A stretch of DNA of 64,000 nt from the NCBI GenBank assembly GCA_011799875.1, contig CM022302.1:98969494-99033493 (forward strand), read 5' to 3'. A program made the position numbers and the translations under genes. The stretch is from Thinopyrum elongatum. Lineage: Eukaryota; Streptophyta; Magnoliopsida; Poales; Poaceae. Shown in pieces: positions 44,780 through 56,385 of the stretch. Each line of letters opens with the position of its first letter. Position 1 is the stretch's first letter. The notes beneath the pieces are model-generated. The model did no database searches and was not told the origin of the DNA. It saw only the letters and a program-made list of their open reading frames with translations.

Positions 44780-46188
44780 CCTAGGGGGATAGATTGGTAG
44801 GAAAAGACCATCGCTCGTCCCCGACCGCCACTCATAAGGAAGACAATCAAAAAATAAATCATGCTCCGACTTCATCACATAACGGTTCACCATACGTGCA
44901 TACTACGGGAATCACAAACTTTAACACAAGTATTTCTACCAATCCACAGTTACTCACTAGCATGACTCTAATATCACCATCTTTATATCTCAAAACAAAT
45001 GCAAGGAATCAAACTTCTAATATATTCAATGCTCTTTATACGAAAGTTTTCATTATATCCCTCTTGGATACCCATCATATTAGGACTAAATTCATAACCT
45101 AAGCAAATTACCATGCTGTTAAAGACTCTCAAAATAATATAAGTGAAGCATGAGAGTCCATAAATTTCTATAAAATATAGCCACCGCCGTGCTCTAAAAG
45201 ATATAAGTGAAGCACTAGAGCAAATTGTCTAGCTCAAAAGATATAAGTGAAGCACATAGAGTATTCTAATAAATCATGATTAATGTGTGTCCCTCTCAAA
45301 AGGTGTGTACAGCAAGGATGATTGTGGCAAACTAAAAAGAAAAGACTCATATCGTACAAGACGCTCCAAGCAAAACACATATCATGTGGTGAATAAAAAT
45401 ATAGCCTCAAGTAAATTTACCGATGGATTGAAGACGAAAGAGGGGATGCCATCCGGGGCATCCCCAAGCTTAGATGCTTGGTCATCCTTGAATATTACCT
45501 TGGGGTGCCTTGGGCATCCCCAAGATTAGGCTCTTGCCACTCCTTATTCCATTGTCCATCAAATCTTTACCCAAAAACTTGAAAACTTCACAACACAAAA
45601 CTCAACAGAAAACTCATAAGCTCTGTTAGTATAAGAAAATAAAATCACCACTTTAGGTACTATTGTGAACTCATTCTAAATTTATAATGGTGTTATATCT
45701 ATTTTATTACAACTTCTCCATGGTTCATACCCCCCAATACTACCCATAGATTCATCAAAATAAGCAAACAACACATAGAAAATAGAATCTGTCAAAAACA
45801 GAACAGTCTGTAGCAATCTGGAAACTTCGTATACTTCTGTAACTCTAAAAATTCTGAAAAATTAGGACAACAGAGGAAATTCATATATCAATCTTGTCTA
45901 AAATTTCAGATCTTTATCACCCTCCAGTGAATTTTGAAAATTCTACTACTGGAGTCAAAAGTTTCTGTTTCTCAGCAAAATCAAATCAACTATCACCATA
46001 GATCATCCCAAAGGTCTTACTTGGCTCAAACACTAATTAAAACACCAAAACACAATTACTACAAAAGTAATAATGTGTATTTATTAAAAAAATAGAAGCA
46101 AAAACAAAAAAACACAAAAATAAAAATTGGGTTGCCTCCCAACAAGCGCTATTGTTTAACGCCCCTAGCTAGGCATAAAGCAACGGAT
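44780..46188 (-). other. Fatima-like 3' internal non-coding region
   Basis: No env-position ORF is visible. 44,780-45,560 matches 1-780 inverted, including the polypurine-like site near 45,457-45,472. The rest is AT-rich without a supported gene. Confidence 0.65.
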
Positions 46189-48272
46189 CTAGGTATTGTC
46201 ATCTTTGGTATGCAGTTCATAAGTGGCCCTCATAATAGATTCATATGGAAACTTAATTTTATTTCTTGGAAAGTGTTCCATGCCCTTCCTTAACGGAAAT
46301 TGAAATCTAATGTTTCCTTCTTTCATATCGATAATTGCACCAATCGTTCTAAGGAAAGGTCTACCAATTATAATAGGGCATGTAGGATTGCAATCTATAT
46401 CAAGCACAATAAAATCTACGGGCACATAATTCCTATTTGAAACAATAAGAACATCGTTAATCCTTCCCATTCTTAATAGTGGAATCCGCTAGATGCAAAT
46501 TCAAAGAACAATCATCAAGTTTATGGAAACCTAGCACATCACATAAAGTTTTTGGAATAGTGGAAACGCTAGCACCCAAATCACACAAAGCATTGCACTC
46601 ATAATCTTTGATCTTAATCTTAATAGTAGGTTCCCACTCATCATAAAGCTTTCTAGGGATAGAAACTTCCAACTCAAGTTTCTCTTCAAAAGATTTCATC
46701 ATAGCATCAACGATATCTTTAGTAAAAGATTTATTTTGATTATAAGCATGAGGTGAATTCAACATGGATTGCAACAAGGAAATACAATCTATCAAAGAAC
46801 AATTATCATAATTAAAGTCCTTGAAATCCAAAAGAGTGGGTTCATCGCTACTTAAAGTTTTGACCTCTCCAATCCTACTTTTATCAATTTTTTCACTAAG
46901 ATCTTTAAACTCCAAATCATTGGGCCGCCTTCTAGCTAAAGTTGACTCATCTCCAGTCCCATCATTTTCAAGATTTATATTACCAAACAAAGATTCAATA
47001 GGAGTCACGCCAATCACTTTAAGATCTTCATCATTATTATCACAAGAAATCGAAGAACACGCTTTTACAAACCAATCTCGCTTAGCACGCATCCTAGCGG
47101 TTCTTTCTTTACTTTCATTCATAGAAATTCTAATAGCTTTTAGAGATTCTTTAATATCATGCTTGGGTGGCATACATCTCATCTTCAAAGAATCAATCTC
47201 AAGAAAAAAATTATCAATGTTTCTAGCCAAATCATCAATCTTAAGCAATTTTTCTTCTACCATAGCATTGAAAACTTTTTGAGAATTTATAAATTCTTTA
47301 ATATTGTTCTCAAGATCAGTAGGTATTTTGTTATAATTTCCATAAGAATTGTTGTAGGGATTACCATAACTATTAGAGGAATTACTAGGAAACGGCCTAG
47401 GGTTAAAATTGCCTCTGTAAGCATTATTACCAAAATTGTTCCTACCAACAAAATTCACATCCATAGATTCATTATTGTTCTCAATCAAAGTAGACAAAGA
47501 CATATCATTAGGATCAATAGGAGCACTCTTACTAGCAATCAATTTCATAAGCTCATCCATCTTTCCACTCAAAGTATTAATCTCTTCAATCGCATGCACT
47601 TTTTTACTAGTTGAAGATTTTTCGGTATGCCATTGAGAGTAATTTGCTATAATATTATCTAGGAGTTTAGTAGCTTCTCCTAATGCAATTTCCATAAAAG
47701 TACCACCCGCGGCTGAATCCAAAAGATTTCTAGAAGCAAAATTCAATCCCGCATAATTTTTTTGTATAATCATCCACAAACTTAAACCATGAGTAGGGCA
47801 ATTTCATATCATCAATTTCATCCTCTCCCAACATTGTGCAACATGTTCATGATCAAATTTCTTAAAATTCATTATATCATTCCTAAGGGAGATGATCTTA
47901 GCGGGATGAAAATACTTGGAAATAAAAGCATCTTTGCACTTGTTCCATGAATCAATACTATTTTTTTGGCAAAGACGAAAATCAAGTTTTAGCACGATCT
48001 CATAGTGAGAACGGAAATAACTTTATTTTAACAATATCATTATCCACATCTTTCTTTTTTTGCATATCACACAATTCAATGAAAGTGTTTAGATGGGATG
48101 CGGCATCTTCACTAGGAAGGCCGTAAAATTGCTCTTTCATAGCAAGATTCAACAAAGCGGCATTAATTTCATAAGATTCTGCACTAGTGGCGGGAGCAAT
48201 CGGAGTACTAATAAAATCATTATTATTAGTGTTGGAAAAATCACACAACTTGGTGTTTTCTTGAGACATCAT
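46189..48272 (-). pseudogene. Fatima-like gag-protease, several frame breaks
   Basis: Starts MMSQENTKLCDFSNTNNN at 48,272; ALLNLAMKEQFYGLPSEDAA and HLNTFIELCDM are Athila-type gag core sequence. Frames break at about 48,000, 47,800 and 46,457. The 440-codon frame 47,779-46,457 holds gag C-terminus with an asparagine-rich linker (about residues 115-150) and the protease start ALCDLGASVSTIPKTL. The protease C-terminal half (CPIIIGRPFLRTIGAIIDM) follows in another frame down to 46,189. No RT follows. The active-site pattern DLGA matches that of the Sabrina-like protease. Confidence 0.75.
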
Positions 48273-48477
48273 GACAAAATAAGCAATCTAGCACACAAGC
48301 AAACAAAAAGCAAACAAAAAGACGAACAGAAGAAGGGCGAATAAAAAGGCAAATCTTTTTGTATTTTTCTGAAGACGTTTTAGAAGTGGGGGAGAGGAAA
48401 ATGAGAGGCGAATGGCAAATAATGTAATGCAAGAGATGAGAGTTTATGATGGGTACTTGGTAGGCTTGATGTAGAAC

Positions 48478-48496
48478 CTCCCCGGCAACGGCGCCA
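48478..48496 (-). other. Primer-binding site, tRNA-Asp type, of Fatima-like element
   Basis: Inverse of TGGCGCCGTTGCCGGGGAG, 11 bases from the LTR end. It confirms minus orientation. Confidence 0.85.
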
Positions 48497-48507
48497 GAAA
48501 TTCTTCC

Positions 48508-50085
48508 TGCTACTTCTTGAGCTTGCGTTGGTTTTTCCCTTGAAGAGGAAAGGGTGATGCAGCAAAGTAAAGATAAGTATTTCCCTTAGTGAGAACCAAG
48601 GTATCAATCCAGTAGGAGGTACAAGCAAGTCTCCAATCTATGCACCTGCACAAATAATCAAACACTTGCACCCAACGCGATAAATGGGTTGTCAATCCCT
48701 CTATGGTCACTTGCAAGGATGAGATATGATAGAGATAGATATAAAAAATTACTAAAATGTAAAATAAAGTAAACACAAAAAATTTGCAGCGAGGTATTTT
48801 TGGGTTTTTGGTTTTACAGATCTGAAAATATATGATGGAAAATAGACCCGGGGACCATAGGGTTCACTAGAGGCTTCTCTCTTGAAAGAAAACTTACGAC
48901 GGGTAGACAAATTACTGTTGAGCAATTGATAGAAAAGCGTAAAGTTATGACGATATCTAAGGCAATGATCATGAATACAGGCATCACGTCCGTGACAAGT
49001 AGACCGACTCCTGCCTGCATCTACTACTATTACTCCACACATCGACCGCTATCCAGCATGCATCTAGAGTATTAAGTTCATAAGAATAGAGTAATGCCTT
49101 AAGCAAGATGACATGATGTAGAGGGATAAACTCAAGCAATATGATAGAAACCCCATCTTTTTTATCCTTGATGGCAACAATTCAATACGTGCCTCGCTAC
49201 CCCTACTATGTCACTGGGTGAGGACACCGCAAGATTGAACCCAAAACTAAGCACCTCTCCCATTGCAAGAAGAACCAATCTAGTTGGCTAAACCAAACCG
49301 ATAATTCGAAGAAAAATACAAAGATATCAAATCATGCATATAAGAATTCAGAAAAGACTTAAATAATATTCATAGATAATCTGATCATAAATCCACAATT
49401 CATCAGATCTCAACAAACACACCGCAAAAGAAGATTACATCGAATAGATCTCCACGAACAACGCGGAGAACATGGTATTGAAGATCAAAGAGAGAGAAGA
49501 AGCCATCTAGCTACTAGCGATGGACCCGTAGGTCTGTGGTAAACTACTCACACATCATCGGTAGGGCAATAGGGTTGATGTAGAAGCCCTCCGTGATCAA
49601 ATCCCCCTCCGACAGATCGCTAGAAAAGGTCCCAAGATGGGATCTCACGAGAATAGAAGCTTGCGGCGGTGGAAAAGTATTTTTGTGGACGCTTCTGGTG
49701 GTTTGGGAATATTTTAGGATTTATAGAGCTGAGACAGAGGTCGGTGGACTCCCGAGGGACCCACAAGCCAGGGGGGCGCCCCCTAGGCGCCCTGAGGGCT
49801 TGTGGTGCCCTCGGAACTCTTCTGGCCCCCTTCCCAAGTTTGCTGGGTGTCTTCTGGTTCAAGAAAAATCATCGCGAAAGTTTTATTCCGTTTGGACTCC
49901 GTTTGATATTCCTTTCTGAAAAAGTCAAAAATAAGGAAAAAACAGCAACTGACACTGGGCACTAGGTTAATAGGTTAGTCCCAAAAATGATATAAAATAG
50001 TATAATAATGCATATAAAACATCCAAAATAGATAATATAATAGCATAGAACAATAAAAAATTATAGATATGTTCGAGACGTATCA
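48508..50085 (-). repeat. Fatima-like 5' LTR
   Basis: About 1,578 bp on the minus strand, TGATACGTCTCG to AGTAGCA, close to the LTR at 2,171-3,758. The flank beyond the start is AACCC; the partner target copy is lost. Confidence 0.8.
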
Positions 50086-52100
50086 AACCCAGGTGCCATA
50101 AATAACAGATTGATCTTACTACCACTTCACCACTATAACTTCGCTGTAATCTATCCCAAAACTGTTTTATTTGACAGATGTTTCAGTCCCAGTACAAATC
50201 TTTTTAAAAAAGGAAACATAAATTTGAACAAGAATTCATAAATTTAAAAAAAGCTCATCGATTTTGAATAAAATATCACGGATTTTCAAAGAAATATTCG
50301 CAAAAACAAAAAAAAATTCATCAATTTAAAAAAAATAAGAATTTTAAAAAAGTTCATCAGATTTTGACAAAAAACAAAGATTTGAAAAAAGCTCATCGAT
50401 TTTGATAAAAAGAAGTTCATGAATTTGAGAAAAGTTCACCAAATTTTGAAAAAGTTCACAGATTTAAAAAAGTTCATCGATTTTGATAAAAAAAGTTCAT
50501 GAATTTGAAAAAAATTAGTGCTTCTGCTAAAAAATTCACAAATTTTAAAACAGTTCATCAATTATAAAAATATTCATAGATTTTCATAAAAAAATCATGA
50601 ATTTGAAAAAAATTCATCAATATTGAAAAAACGTTCATTGGACTCTGAAAAAAAATGTTGATCGATTCTGATAAGAAAAGTTCACGCATCTTGAAAAAAA
50701 TAAAGAAAACGGAAAAAGAGAAAGAAAATAAAAAAAAATAAAAGGAGAAAGAAGAAAAAGAATGAAACAAATCACGTGAGGTAGGTGGACTAGTTGGCTA
50801 TCAGGTTAACAATGAACTAGAGGTCGAGGGGTCGAATCCCGGCGAATCCTATTTGGCGCTGCAGGCGCCCGTTACTGTGTATTTTTGCAAATGGGCGCCT
50901 GCAGCGCGTCAAGCTGGGCCGGCCCATTACGGTGTATTTAAATCCGCAAAAAATGATCGTGCTTTGCGAATCGAACCCACCACCTCACTCACTGAGGTTT
51001 GACGTATTAACCACCACGCCACAGAGCAGCATCTGTTCAAATTCAACTCTTTCATTCTTTTATTCTTTCCTTTTTCTTTTTCTTTTTTTCGTTTCTGTTT
51101 TCTGCTTTTTCTTTTTTTTTCTTCCTGGTTTTCCTCCCTCCTTGATTTCCATTTTTATCTTCTCTTAAATGCGTGAACTGTTTTCAAATCAATGCAAAAA
51201 ATGATTATTTTTTCCAAATTCGATGAACTTTTTGGAAATGCCATGAACTTTTTTGAAGTTCAGTGAACTTTTTTTTCAAATTTGATGAACTTTTTTTAAA
51301 TTTGATGAACTTTTTTCAAATATCAATGAACTTTTTCAGACATCGATGAACTTTTTGGAAATGCCATGAACTTTTTCGAAATTCAGTGAACTTTTTTTTT
51401 CAAATTTGATGAACTTTTTCTAAATTCAATGAACTTTTTTCAAATATCAATGAACTTTTTTCAAATTTTTATGAACAATTTTCAATTCTATGTGAATTAT
51501 TTTTAAAATTGATGAACTTTTTTCAAAATCACTGAACTTTTCTTGAATAGGGCAAGGTTTTTTGCATGTTCGTGAACTTTTTCCGAAATCTGTGAAGTTT
51601 CATTTTTTTTTAAGAAAATCATGTATGAGCAGCTATGATAGTTGTTAAAGTTTGAGCGCTGAATTCTGCCACTTTCAAGTACATAGCCTAGTGGTTAGCC
51701 AATAACTTGTAGGTAGTGTAGGTCGTGGGTTCGATCCATCGCGGGACTTTAATTTTTTCGCGCATTTTCGGGCGCCACTTCTCCTAACCGGCGCTGAAGG
51801 CGCTGATTAGGAGCTCCCCGAATCCCGCCATGGCGCAGGTTTTTTCTTTTTAAGAACAGAAAACAGAATGGTAAACGGGCCGGCCCAACACAGATTAGGA
51901 TTTGGCTGTTTGCGCTGATGCCTTTAACCGGCGCAGCGGGCGCCGAATCTCTACTCCTAATGGAGCAGTTGGTAGTCTCGCTTCCAGGTTTTTTTTCGTC
52001 CCACCTCCCATGGTTTTTTTTGGTACCTTCTCCCATCTTCGCTGGTTTTTTTTCGTCCCCTCCCCCACTTCATCGGTTTATTTTCGCGTCACCCTCTCAC
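50086..52100. repeat. AT-rich inverted repeat with tRNA-like boxes, unclassified
   Basis: The left arm (about 50,170-50,766) consists of degenerate AAAAAGTTCATCAAATT-like units; the right arm (about 51,053-51,600) is its inverse. The innermost parts are purine-rich (50,680-50,766) and pyrimidine-rich (51,053-51,135). The spacer (50,767-51,052) holds two tRNA-like motifs facing each other, and a third lies at 51,684-51,737. Sequence outside is unassigned. It may be a Mutator-type or foldback element; no transposase or clear terminus was found. Confidence 0.5.
51684..51737 (+). promoter_or_regulatory. tRNA-like pol III box A/box B pair
   Basis: Box A TAGCCTAGTGG (51,684-51,694) fits the plant consensus and box B GTTCGATCC (51,729-51,737) follows at 34 bases. 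Similar pairs are at 50,786-50,839 (plus, one mismatch in each box) and 50,968-51,021 (minus). No full cloverleaf tRNA could be folded by eye. They may be tRNA-derived SINE relics. Confidence 0.4.
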
Positions 52101-52399
52101 ACAACGAAAGAAATCTGAACAGATCAGAACTTTCCATACTGGTGCAAATTATATTTAGTAATGTAGAATCAATCACGAACAATCTCTAAAGATCAAATCT
52201 AAATTAATTAACCTTACCTTAAATCACTCAATCACATTAATTGATTTTCAGAAAAATCGTTCAATCACATTAACCTTACCTTAACTCACGGATGGTAATC
52301 AATCTCAAAACAAAGGAAACAATACATCGAGGGAGTAGTAAATAAACTCCCTTTCTTATGGCATGTATATGATCTTCCCTTACCTCTCCGTTGTCGAGC

Positions 52400-52725
52400 G
52401 TTCTTGATTCTCGAGGCCGATGCTTGGGCTGCGTCACTGGGGCGCGATGGTGCCGGAGGACGAGGACGGCGAGGCCGGGTGCCGCGGCACCGCGTTGGCC
52501 TGCGGCCGGTGAAGGGGGTGAAGAAGGGCGGCTTCCCTGGCCCTGGCCGTGGCCGTGGCCCTGGGAGTTGGTGCGGTGGAAGCGGCACTTGAAGGACCCG
52601 GCGTGGGTGGCCAGCGCGCAGACGCACTTGGAAGCGGGCCCGTGGCCCGCGCCGGACGGCGCCGACGCCGACCCGGGCCACCTCCTCCCCGTATTCTTGG
52701 AGCTGTGGCTGGCCGATTTACATGA
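52400..52725 (-). pseudogene. Serine-rich-protein-like gene fragment
   Basis: On the minus strand a frame reads SKCVCALATHAGSFKCRFHR near 52,580-52,640, matching the CVC-x-THPGSF-CR-HR core of a small plant family known as serine-rich protein-related; its function is unknown. It is preceded by a Ser/Gly/Ala-rich stretch with KNTGRRWPGSAS and followed by a GHGHGQGQG tract and a degenerate tail. No in-frame ATG was found upstream and the start lies near AT-rich sequence, so it is a fragment or lacks an upstream exon. GC content contrasts with the flanks. Confidence 0.4.
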
Positions 52726-52784
52726 AATTAATTCTCTCAGTTATGATGGCAAATATAATACACATAATCCATATTATTATACAC

Positions 52785-52922
52785 TAGCGTGTGTGTGTGT
52801 GAAATAGATGAATTATGGTCCCGTACCCAATAAGATGGATATGTGTGTGTGTGTTAGAGAGAGAGAGAGAGAGAGAGAGGGGGAGAGAGAGTGAGGAAGA
52901 GGGAGGGAGTGTGTGTGTGTGA
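52785..52922. repeat. Microsatellites (GT)n and (GA)n
   Basis: Short GT runs at about 52,790-52,800, 52,843-52,852 and 52,909-52,920 flank a GA run at about 52,856-52,880. No gene. Surrounding 52,926-53,045 is AT-rich and unassigned. Confidence 0.8.
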
Positions 52923-53249
52923 GGATTTGATGGTAAAAAAGGTCGCCAATGTCACTTGATATGTATGAGAATATTAATATTGAACTCTTAAAGTTAATGT
53001 GGCCCGTTGCAATGCTCGGGCGTTCTATTCTAGTAGGATTAGGATTTGGCTGTTTGGAGACGTATTTGGACCCAACCAAACCCAGGGGCGGTTCGGGGAA
53101 AGAGAGAAAAGAATAGGACTACTCCTCCAGTCCTCAAGATAAACGAGGAGGTAAGATACTCTTCCTCTTATCCCCTTGCCTCGCGCCGCCGCCACCGGAC
53201 CAATCCACAGCCAATCCAATCCCCCTCTGTCTATTTTTGGCCGCCGGCG

Positions 53250-56130
53250 ATGGCGCTGGTGCCCAACCCCAGCGATTCTGGTCTCCGGATCTGCGGGCCG
53301 AAAATCATATCTGACTACCCCTTGCCCGACGAAGAATCCAATTCCAGATCTTATCTGCTGCAGAAGATCGGCTCCTTCTACCGCAAGGCGCGGAGGCGGC
53401 TCGCGTGCCGCCGCCGCGTGCAGGCGCACGGCCTCTGCGTCGGCCTCCTCGACCCGGTCTCCAACATCATGATCAACAGTATCACCGACTCCTGCAAAGG
53501 TGAGCGCAAGCGCGAGCGCGAGGTTGTGCTACAGGAGGACCTGCGGCGCCGTTCGCTTGACGGCCTGGTGGTCTTCCTCACCCGCTTATTCCCCAACCTC
53601 GCGGAGGGCCTGGCTGTGCGCTACCTTTGTCTCGCCAAAGCCGACGTCCTCATCGCCGCCTGCATCATCGTGTCGGACCACGGCATCAAGGGATTCGGCA
53701 ACTCCGAGGCCGAGCCTGCCCTCATCAACATGGCCCTCAAGTGCGCCGGGCTGGCCGCTAGGCACCCTGACCCCAAGCGCCTAGTCTACGCCTGGCAAAA
53801 GATCTGCAACTGCATAGAAGACGCCCTGGGCCTGCTTGAGACGATCCAGGAACCATCACAATCGCCAAGCCGCATCCCGCACGTCATCAGGCAGCTCGCC
53901 TTTATGGTTACCGAGGGACCGCCGGCCAGTGAAGTAGCTGTGCGGCGTGCGTGGATGCTCGCAGAAGCTTCTGTTCGCCGCCGTCCCCGAAGCTTGCCAC
54001 AACTGCACACTCACTTGTGCAGCCGGACGCTCCAGGACACAATCCACGGGTACTATCTCGAGGCCCTCGCTCGGCTGCCAGCAGGCTCTTGCTTCCACCG
54101 CAGCCTGATCAAGGCTGGCCACTGCTACGGCCCCCTCGACCCCGTCTCCAACATCATCATCAACACCATCTGGTACCACGCCGCGTTCCCACCTTCCATG
54201 AAACTCGAGCTGAATGTGATTGGCACGCGGAGCCTCCACCGAGTGGCGAACCGCTCCTTGTACGGTCTGGCCTCCTTCCTATGCACGCGTTACCATGGCT
54301 TTAATTTCCATCAAGCTGTGTGCCGCCTGCTCCAGGCAGATGGCAACCTGGTGCGCACTGATCCCTTCCTTAATCCTGATTCCCACCTTCGCTATGGTCA
54401 AGTTCAATGCCCCCCGGACACCGGTCCGAGGAAGCCTTCCTGGCAGCCGCCACCGCAGCCTGCCACCCCAACCCAGACGCTCAAGTAAAGCTATTCACTT
54501 CGTGTAAGGCGGTGCTGGCGACTGCCTTGTCTTTGCTGCGTCGGGACTCTCACAAGCTCTCCTCCCATGATGTTCAGCGGCTTGCCAGGTTGCAATCTCC
54601 GGAATCCCCCTATGATCATGACTCTGAGATGGCACTTCCTCCACTCCCCCTCAAATCTTACCCCCTTGTGGACCTAGCGGATCTGTATACAGTAGTCTCC
54701 AAGGGGGTCAATGTTTTGTTGAATAAATATGAACAGATGCCAAATGGGGTTGGTTTGCTCTGCTTATTGTTGTTTATTGCTAACATTTCTCATCCACTGG
54801 CCTATGCTCACCAAATGTGTCGACTTACAGGATCCCAGGTACGAGCTTCATACGATTTGTGGTGTGAATGACCGGGTCGGCGGTCCTGCTCAATGGCCTC
54901 CTCATGACCGTGGCCGCTGTCACGTTAACTTCCTGGCTACTCCCAAAAGCCCCTGTGGTGGAAAACCGACTTTGTTTTTTGCTGAAATTCAAAGCGATGG
55001 CACATACGATTCCTTCTGTTGCCCTGTGGCTCTGCCTCTGCCATGTGCTGGTACGCTGTATAACCAACCCTATGCAAATATTTTTCAAGTATCTTATCTA
55101 CTCCCTCCGTTTCCTAAATATAAGTCTTTTTAAAGATATTAGTATGGAATACATACGGATGTATATAGACATATCTTAGAGTGTAGATTCACTCATTTTG
55201 CTCTGTATGTAGTCCATAGTAGAATCTCTAAAAAGACTTATATTTAGGAACGGAGGGAGTAGTCAGTATATTTTGCTGTATATGCCAACGTTTTTCACAC
55301 GTCTTATCTAGTCAGTATATCTTGCTGTATATGCTATATACAGAGTCTGAACCACCATGGTGCATCTTTACCACAACAGACCACTATATTGTGTTTTGTT
55401 ACTCCGCCAGCCTGAACCCTCGTATCTGGAGTGAAAAATAAAATTGTTGAAGCAAAGGAAGTGTCAAAGATGAAAAAGGAAACAAAAGTCGAATGCCTAT
55501 ACTTGAATATCTCCATGTTGATATGTTAATGAAGTCGAACATTTCGATCAAGCAGCCTGCTATAGTGGTCAGCATGTAGCTTGATGATCCCTTCACCATC
55601 GTGCTCATTTCCCAGTCAACAAACTAATAATGTTTACAATCAACTAGGACGGTCATCCATTCACCCTTTATTTACACATTACACATGGTTTATGTCAGCA
55701 TTCTATGGCTCCATGCATTATGGAACTTGTAAGCCGCAGGACATTTCATTTTTGATGTGTTTTTACGTGCACACAGTTTTATGCATTAACATTCAATACA
55801 TATTAATTACCTTATGTGTTGGCAGCACAAATTCGGTGCGTTTACTGCGAAGCCATGGGGACTAGAATTGTGCATCCAGTTGCGATAGACTTCCATGGCC
55901 GTGATTCGGAGTTTGAGATGCTGGCCCGCGAAAAAGACCCCTGTCAGCGCGAGGAAGCAACCTTGAGAATCATCAGCCATAGATGTCTCATGGCGGAGAA
56001 TGTTCATTGCAAGGAGAAAGAAGATATCCTCTACGATGGGGTGGATGGGCACAAGAATAAGTTTGATAATGTGAGTTCCCTGAGTGTGGAAGAAGCTATG
56101 TTATTGGCACCACTTTGTCGCTATCTGTAA
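53250..56130 (+). pseudogene. PIR2-like helical/DUF3615 gene, three exons, frame-disrupted
   Basis: Exon 1 53,250-54,748, exon 2 54,831-55,050 and exon 3 55,826-56,130 are joined by GT-AG introns that preserve protein sense: NG|DPRYELHTICGVND, then PCA|AQIRCVYCEAMGTRIVHP across a phase-1 site. The start is MALVPNPSDSG. Exon 1 has two similar helical units (GLLDPVSNIMINS and PLDPVSNIIINTIWYHAAFP), matching the PIR2-like helical domain (PF20235). Exons 2-3 carry a DUF3615 domain (PF12274: CHVNFLATPKS, PTLFFAEI, FCCPV). Function is unknown. The exon 1 frame stops at 54,486, but coding resumes in another frame from about 54,405 (EEAFLAAATAACHPNPDAQ), so a net frameshift lies near 54,360-54,430. 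If that is an assembly error, the gene is intact. Confidence 0.75.
55101..55259. mobile_element. Stowaway MITE in intron 2
   Basis: CTCCCTCCGTTTCC with an inverted copy at the other end, 159 bp, flanked by TA dinucleotides (55,099-55,100 and 55,260-55,261). This is the signature of Tc1/Mariner Stowaway MITEs, Thalos-like in type. It lies wholly in intron 2 of the DUF3615 gene. Confidence 0.9.
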
Positions 56131-56385
56131 GGTGTTGTGGCATTGGAAAATACTGTGCCAATGCAAGACAAGCTAAAGTTTATGTTGTCCTAGGAGTTGG
56201 GATGGTGCTCATGAAATTTAACAAGTGGTTAACTCGTACTGTTAGAATATATCCAATGATGTGTGTTAGTAACGGCATTTGAATGTGCCAGCTGATTGTG
56301 TAATTGCAGTTTACACTCTAAACTAATTTGGAACTGCTTTGGTTAGCAATCACGCATCTTTGTTGTCAAATTTGGTTGTGCTGCT
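56131..56385. other. 3' flank of DUF3615 gene
   Basis: AT-rich sequence after the stop, presumably the 3' UTR and intergenic DNA. No clear gene is seen. Confidence 0.5.

Larger units (their letters stand above)
44780..50085 (-). mobile_element. Fatima-like Gypsy element, 3'-truncated
   Basis: Minus strand: 5' LTR 50,085-48,508, primer site, leader, gag and protease, then non-coding 3' internal sequence cut at 44,780 by the Angela-like LTR. It lacks RT and integrase. LTR and leader are close to the plus-strand Fatima-like piece at 2,171-4,046, but the coding start differs. The sequence beyond 44,780 (about 1.4 kb and the 3' LTR) is not found elsewhere in the window. Confidence 0.8.

Noticed and set aside
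50786..51737. Functional tRNA genes
   Set aside because: Box A/B motifs are present, but no complete cloverleaf or acceptor stem was found by eye.
52286..52681. Minus-strand 131-codon frame starting MARVGVGAVRRG
   Set aside because: It overlaps the serine-rich-protein-like fragment in another frame; arginine/proline-rich composition is a by-product of GC-rich coding DNA.
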